A stretch of DNA of 64,000 bases from an uncultured Oscillospiraceae bacterium (GTDB lineage: Bacteria > Bacillota > Clostridia > Oscillospirales > Oscillospiraceae), in assembly GCA_934667095.1 (NCBI GenBank), contig CAKULE010000003.1, positions 62,001 through 126,000 on the forward strand. Reading direction: 5' to 3'. The notes beneath the pieces are model-generated. The model saw nothing but the letters and a program-made list of their open reading frames with translations, made no database searches and was not told the DNA's origin. A program made the translations under genes and the position numbers. Below are positions 61,374 to 64,000 of this stretch, piece by piece (the first letter of the stretch is position 1; the number at the start of each line of letters is the position of its first letter).

Positions 61374-61572
61374 GGGGCAACACTCCTTTTCAAATTTACC
61401 ATAGCAGAATCCCGGAGGGAAGGGAGGCGAAACTTCGGAGAAAAGAAAAAAGACTTATCCGCAGCGAAAGCTGCGGATAAGTCTCATCGTTTCATACAAG
61501 GCCAGACGCCGGGGCGCCTTGCTGTTGGCTCTTGTCGCAGGGGGAGGCCCTGCCGATTACTCCCTTATCTTG
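61374..61572 (-). promoter_or_regulatory. Structured leader RNA of the P-type ATPase gene (candidate metal riboswitch)
   Basis: The minus-strand transcript begins near 61572 and contains AAGGGAGTA shortly after its start. That resembles the AAGGGGAGTA hallmark of yybP-ykoY Mn2+ riboswitches. Stems GCAGGG / CCCTGC, ACAAG-A-GCC / GGC-CTTGT and AGGCGC / GCGTCT follow. A terminator (61451-61484) ends the leader. GATAAG near the 5' end is identical to part of the terminator's 3' arm, so it could pair with the 5' arm and stop the terminator forming. The typical 3' half of yybP-ykoY was not clear. Confidence 0.5.
61441..61484 (-). terminator. Leader terminator upstream of the P-type ATPase
   Basis: AGACTTATCCGCAGC, loop, GCTGCGGATAAGTCT, perfect 15-bp stem, then a U-rich run in the minus transcript. 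It lies between the promoter and the ATPase start, about 70 nt before the GTG. Confidence 0.9.
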
Positions 61573-61578
61573 GGCAAG

Positions 61579-61607
61579 ATTATAATGGAGCGCGTGGGAA
61601 AAGTCAA
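61579..61607 (-). promoter_or_regulatory. Promoter of the ATPase leader
   Basis: On the minus strand TTGACT (61602-61607), 17-bp gap, perfect TATAAT (61579-61584), directly after the foldase stop codon. Confidence 0.88.
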
Positions 61608-61616
61608 GGGGGATTT

Positions 61617-62774
61617 TCAGCCCTCGCCGTCGGTCTGGACGGTCTCCAGATAGGCGTTCTGCCAGGCCACATAGCGGTTGTAGAAGGTGGGCACGTCCAG
61701 CGCCTTGAAGCTGTCGGACACCTGAATGTCCGCATCGGCCAGCCACTGCTGTACGGCGGCGTCCATCTGGCTCTCCCGGTAGTCGTCGGCGTAGCTGTCC
61801 AGATCCTCCACTTCGCCCCGCAGGATGATGTGGTAGCCGAAGGTGGACTCCACAATGCCGGAGATCTCGCCGGGCTTCAGGGCCAGCGCAGCCTCCTCAA
61901 AGGGGGCCACCATTTTGCCCGTGGTGGTGGTGTAGCCGTCGGGATTGGACTTCAGGCCGGTGTCCTCGCTGTACTCGTTCATGAGTTCATTAAAGGTGGC
62001 GTCCAGGTCGTCGGCCTTCTGCAGCTTGCCAAGGATCTCCTCAGCCAGCGCACGCTTCTCGGCGATGGTCTCCTCGTCCAGCGCGGGGTAGACATACGCG
62101 CCCGCCTCGTTGACGGTGGGGGTGCCCTCCATGTCCACGGTCAGCAGCAGAATGTGCCGGGCCTGATAGACATAGTTGTTCAGCTCCTCTTCGGTGGGCA
62201 CGGGGACAAGGGCATCCAGCAGGTTGTCATAGAGGTCGCTGACGGAGTAGAGGAAGCGGATGTTGTCCTCATCCAGACCATACAGGGCCTTGCGCTGCTC
62301 CAGCGTGTCCCCGTCGGCGCTGAGCTTGTCGGTGATGGCCTGCTGCTGCTCGTCAGTGAGGGGGCAGCCGTTCTCAGCGGTCTTCTGGGACAGCAGGGTG
62401 TAGTAGGCGGCCATGGTGCTGTTGTCGTTGAAGATGGCGTCGGCGTAGTCGGCCACGGTGAGGCCGTAGAGGCTGTAGCTGTTCTCAAAGTAGGAGCAGC
62501 TGAAGGCCAGCCAGTACAGGGCCAGACCGGTGGGGACGGCCTTGCCGTTGACGGTGATGAGATCGCTCTCCTTGGCCAGATCGCCGGCGGCAAAGGTGAG
62601 CACGTCCTGAGTCAGGTCGGCCACGATGGTCTCGGAGGGCTCGGGGGACTGGGATGCGGAGGGATCGGCAGAGGCCGAGGGGCTGGCGGAAGGGTCGGGG
62701 TCCTTGGCGGAACAGGCGGCCAGTGCGGACACCATGGCCAGCGCCAGCAGCAGGGCGAGGATGCGTTTTTTCAT
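61617..62774 (-). CDS. PrsA-like peptidyl-prolyl isomerase lipoprotein
   Basis: Extracytoplasmic foldase, 385 aa. Signal peptide with lipobox LAAC (Cys21), a Ser/Pro linker, SurA/PrsA-like helices and a parvulin domain (ARHILLLT ... FNELMNEYSEDTGLKSNPDG ... PGEISGIVESTFGYHIILRGE). The parvulin core has a long insert with TVNEAGAYVYPALDEET. The ATG at 62774 is chosen by its signal peptide. It follows mfd, the usual neighbour of prsA genes. Confidence 0.88.
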   Translation of the reverse strand: MKKRILALLLALAMVSALAACSAKDPDPSASPSASADPSASQSPEPSETIVADLTQDVLTFAAGDLAKESDLITVNGKAVPTGLALYWLAFSCSYFENSYSLYGLTVADYADAIFNDNSTMAAYYTLLSQKTAENGCPLTDEQQQAITDKLSADGDTLEQRKALYGLDEDNIRFLYSVSDLYDNLLDALVPVPTEEELNNYVYQARHILLLTVDMEGTPTVNEAGAYVYPALDEETIAEKRALAEEILGKLQKADDLDATFNELMNEYSEDTGLKSNPDGYTTTTGKMVAPFEEAALALKPGEISGIVESTFGYHIILRGEVEDLDSYADDYRESQMDAAVQQWLADADIQVSDSFKALDVPTFYNRYVAWQNAYLETVQTDGEG

Positions 62775-62875
62775 GGTTCTATACTCCTGTCGGGTTGAAA
62801 TTGAAGCCATTCTACCACCCCGCGGGGGAAAAGGCAACGGCTTTCCGCCGTCAGGCAGGATTGTTTACAAAGTGT

Positions 62876-64000
62876 TCACGGGGCGGGATGCTCTGCCGCG
62901 GCCTTTTTCTCCAGCAGCTTGGCATAGGCCCGGACGGTCTGGTCCGCCTGCCGCAGGGGGTCGTCCCCCTTGCGCAGGCGCAGGGTGAGGGTGGGCTTGT
63001 CGCCGGGGGAGAACAGCAGGCGTCCGCCCATGCCGCCGGCCAGCGCCGAGATGGCCTCCAGGTCGCAGCCTGTCAGGGTGAAGATGACGCTGCCGCCCTT
63101 CTGGCTGATGTCGGTGATGCCGCATGCGGCGGCCTGCCCCCGCATCAGGGCGATGGAGATCAGGTTGTTCACCGGCCGCGGGGGATCGCCGAAGCGGTCG
63201 ATGAGCTCGTCGGTCATGTCGTCGGCGTCGGCGTCCGTGCGGATGCGGGCAATGCGGCGGTACAGGTCCATCCGCTGCTCCGGGGAGGGCACGTACCGGT
63301 CCGGGATGGAGGCGGACACGTTCAGGTCGGCGGCGCACTCTGGCAGGCGGACGGGCTTCTCGCCCTTTTCCTCCAGCACCGCGTCCTCCAGCAGCTTCAG
63401 ATAGAGGTCGTAGCCCACGCTCATGAGGAAGCCGGACTGTTCCGGCCCCAGCAGGTTGCCCGCGCCGCGGATCTCAAGGTCCCGCATGGCGATCTTGAAG
63501 CCGGAGCCGAACTCGGCGTACTCCCGGATGGCCCCCAGCCGCTTGGCGGCCACCTCGGTGAGGACCTTGCCCGTGCGGTAGGTCATGTAGGCGTAGGCCC
63601 GCCGGGGGGAGCGGCCCACCCGGCCCCGGATCTGGTGCAGCTGGGCCAGACCCATCTTGTCCGCATCCTCGATGATGAGGGTGTTCACGTTGGCGATGTC
63701 GATGCCCGTCTCGATGATGGTGGTACACACCAGCACGTCCACGTCCCCGTCGCTCATGCGCTGCATCACGTCGGAGATCTCCTCCTGATTCATGCGGCCG
63801 TGGGCCACGGCGATCTCCACCTCGTCCCCCAGCAGCTCCTGGATCTGCCGGGCGGTGCGTTCGATGTCGTCGATGCGGTTGTGGAGGTAGTACACCTGCC
63901 CGCCCCGCTCCAGCTCCCGGCGCATGGCGTCGGCCAGGACGGACCAGTCGTGCTCCATCACATAGGTCTGCACCGGCTGGCGGGCGGCAGGGGGCTCCTC
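62876..64000 (-). CDS. mfd: Transcription-repair coupling factor Mfd (C-terminal part; 5' end outside window)
   Basis: Translocase that removes stalled RNA polymerase and recruits UvrA. 374 codons are visible, from the middle of the RecG-like helicase domain: EEPPAARQPVQTYV, QVYYLHNRIDDI, AHGRMNQEEISDVM, TTIIETGIDIANVNTLIIE, GLAQLHQIRGRVGRS and the TRG-like EIRGAGNLLGPEQSG. The D7 regulatory domain follows. The frame is open to the window edge. Confidence 0.96.
   Translation of the reverse strand, partial: EEPPAARQPVQTYVMEHDWSVLADAMRRELERGGQVYYLHNRIDDIERTARQIQELLGDEVEIAVAHGRMNQEEISDVMQRMSDGDVDVLVCTTIIETGIDIANVNTLIIEDADKMGLAQLHQIRGRVGRSPRRAYAYMTYRTGKVLTEVAAKRLGAIREYAEFGSGFKIAMRDLEIRGAGNLLGPEQSGFLMSVGYDLYLKLLEDAVLEEKGEKPVRLPECAADLNVSASIPDRYVPSPEQRMDLYRRIARIRTDADADDMTDELIDRFGDPPRPVNNLISIALMRGQAAACGITDISQKGGSVIFTLTGCDLEAISALAGGMGGRLLFSPGDKPTLTLRLRKGDDPLRQADQTVRAYAKLLEKKAAAEHPAP

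Noticed and set aside
61485..61572. Firm call of a standard yybP-ykoY riboswitch
   Set aside because: Only the AAGGGAGTA-like loop is convincing; the second conserved half could not be matched by eye, so it is kept as a candidate.

Overview
The window is about 63% G+C and almost fully coding. It comes from the replication-origin region of a low-branching Firmicute of the class Clostridia, most likely the Oscillospiraceae (Flavonifractor / Intestinimonas / Lawsonibacter relatives). This rests on gene content and composition: T-box leaders on ileS and hisS, DarA, RicT, RemB, Noc, a MurT/GatD pair, Firmicute sigma-A promoters and a dnaA-dnaN-yaaA-recF-remB-gyrB-gyrA block. Genus is an inference; no 16S rRNA and no tRNA or rRNA gene was seen.

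Left arm (1-12.9 kb): mnmA (cut by the window edge, minus), then on the plus strand a DEAD-box helicase with a long basic tail, a metallophosphoesterase, mnmG, a murT/gatD-type peptidoglycan amidation pair (the GatD partner lacks its cysteine nucleophile), prmA, T-box-controlled ileS and an L,D-transpeptidase-like protein. 13-21 kb (minus): flavodiiron protein, YheO-like regulator, a flavin-binding protein, then darA-holB-ricT and rpmH-rnpA-yidD-yidC-jag.

Origin (21.2-31 kb): rpmH and dnaA diverge. oriC lies between dnaA and dnaN and carries at least five copies of a variant DnaA box (NCTTCCACA instead of TTATCCACA), a GC-rich linker, DnaA-trio-like triplets and an AT-rich tract. The DnaA recognition helix carries a matching oddity (His for Asp). 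After gyrA come a SHOCT membrane protein and rnhA, whose 3' end is tandemly triplicated together with a four-hairpin element (213-bp unit).

32-46 kb: a DUF6056 membrane protein with a UbiA-type phosphoribosyltransferase-like enzyme, an AT-rich GNAT gene, then a long minus-strand stretch: aspS and hisS (T-box), an MGS-domain protein missing key catalytic residues, minD, rsmG, mscL, serS, parB, parA and noc with three parS sites, and yitT.

46.5-64 kb: xpt, a guanine-class riboswitch with terminator, and a BMP-family nucleoside ABC transporter make a purine salvage block. Then tadA, a PadR/DUF2812 regulatory pair, a decayed AT-rich segment with a lipoprotein gene broken by an in-frame amber codon, an AtoDA CoA-transferase plus thiolase set (acetoacetate/butyrate metabolism), a P-type Ca/Mn ATPase behind a structured leader with terminator, a PrsA-like foldase and the 3' part of mfd. 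The hunt centres on the altered origin boxes, the rnhA repeat, three enzymes with changed key positions (GatD, MgsA, GyrA) and the ATPase leader.
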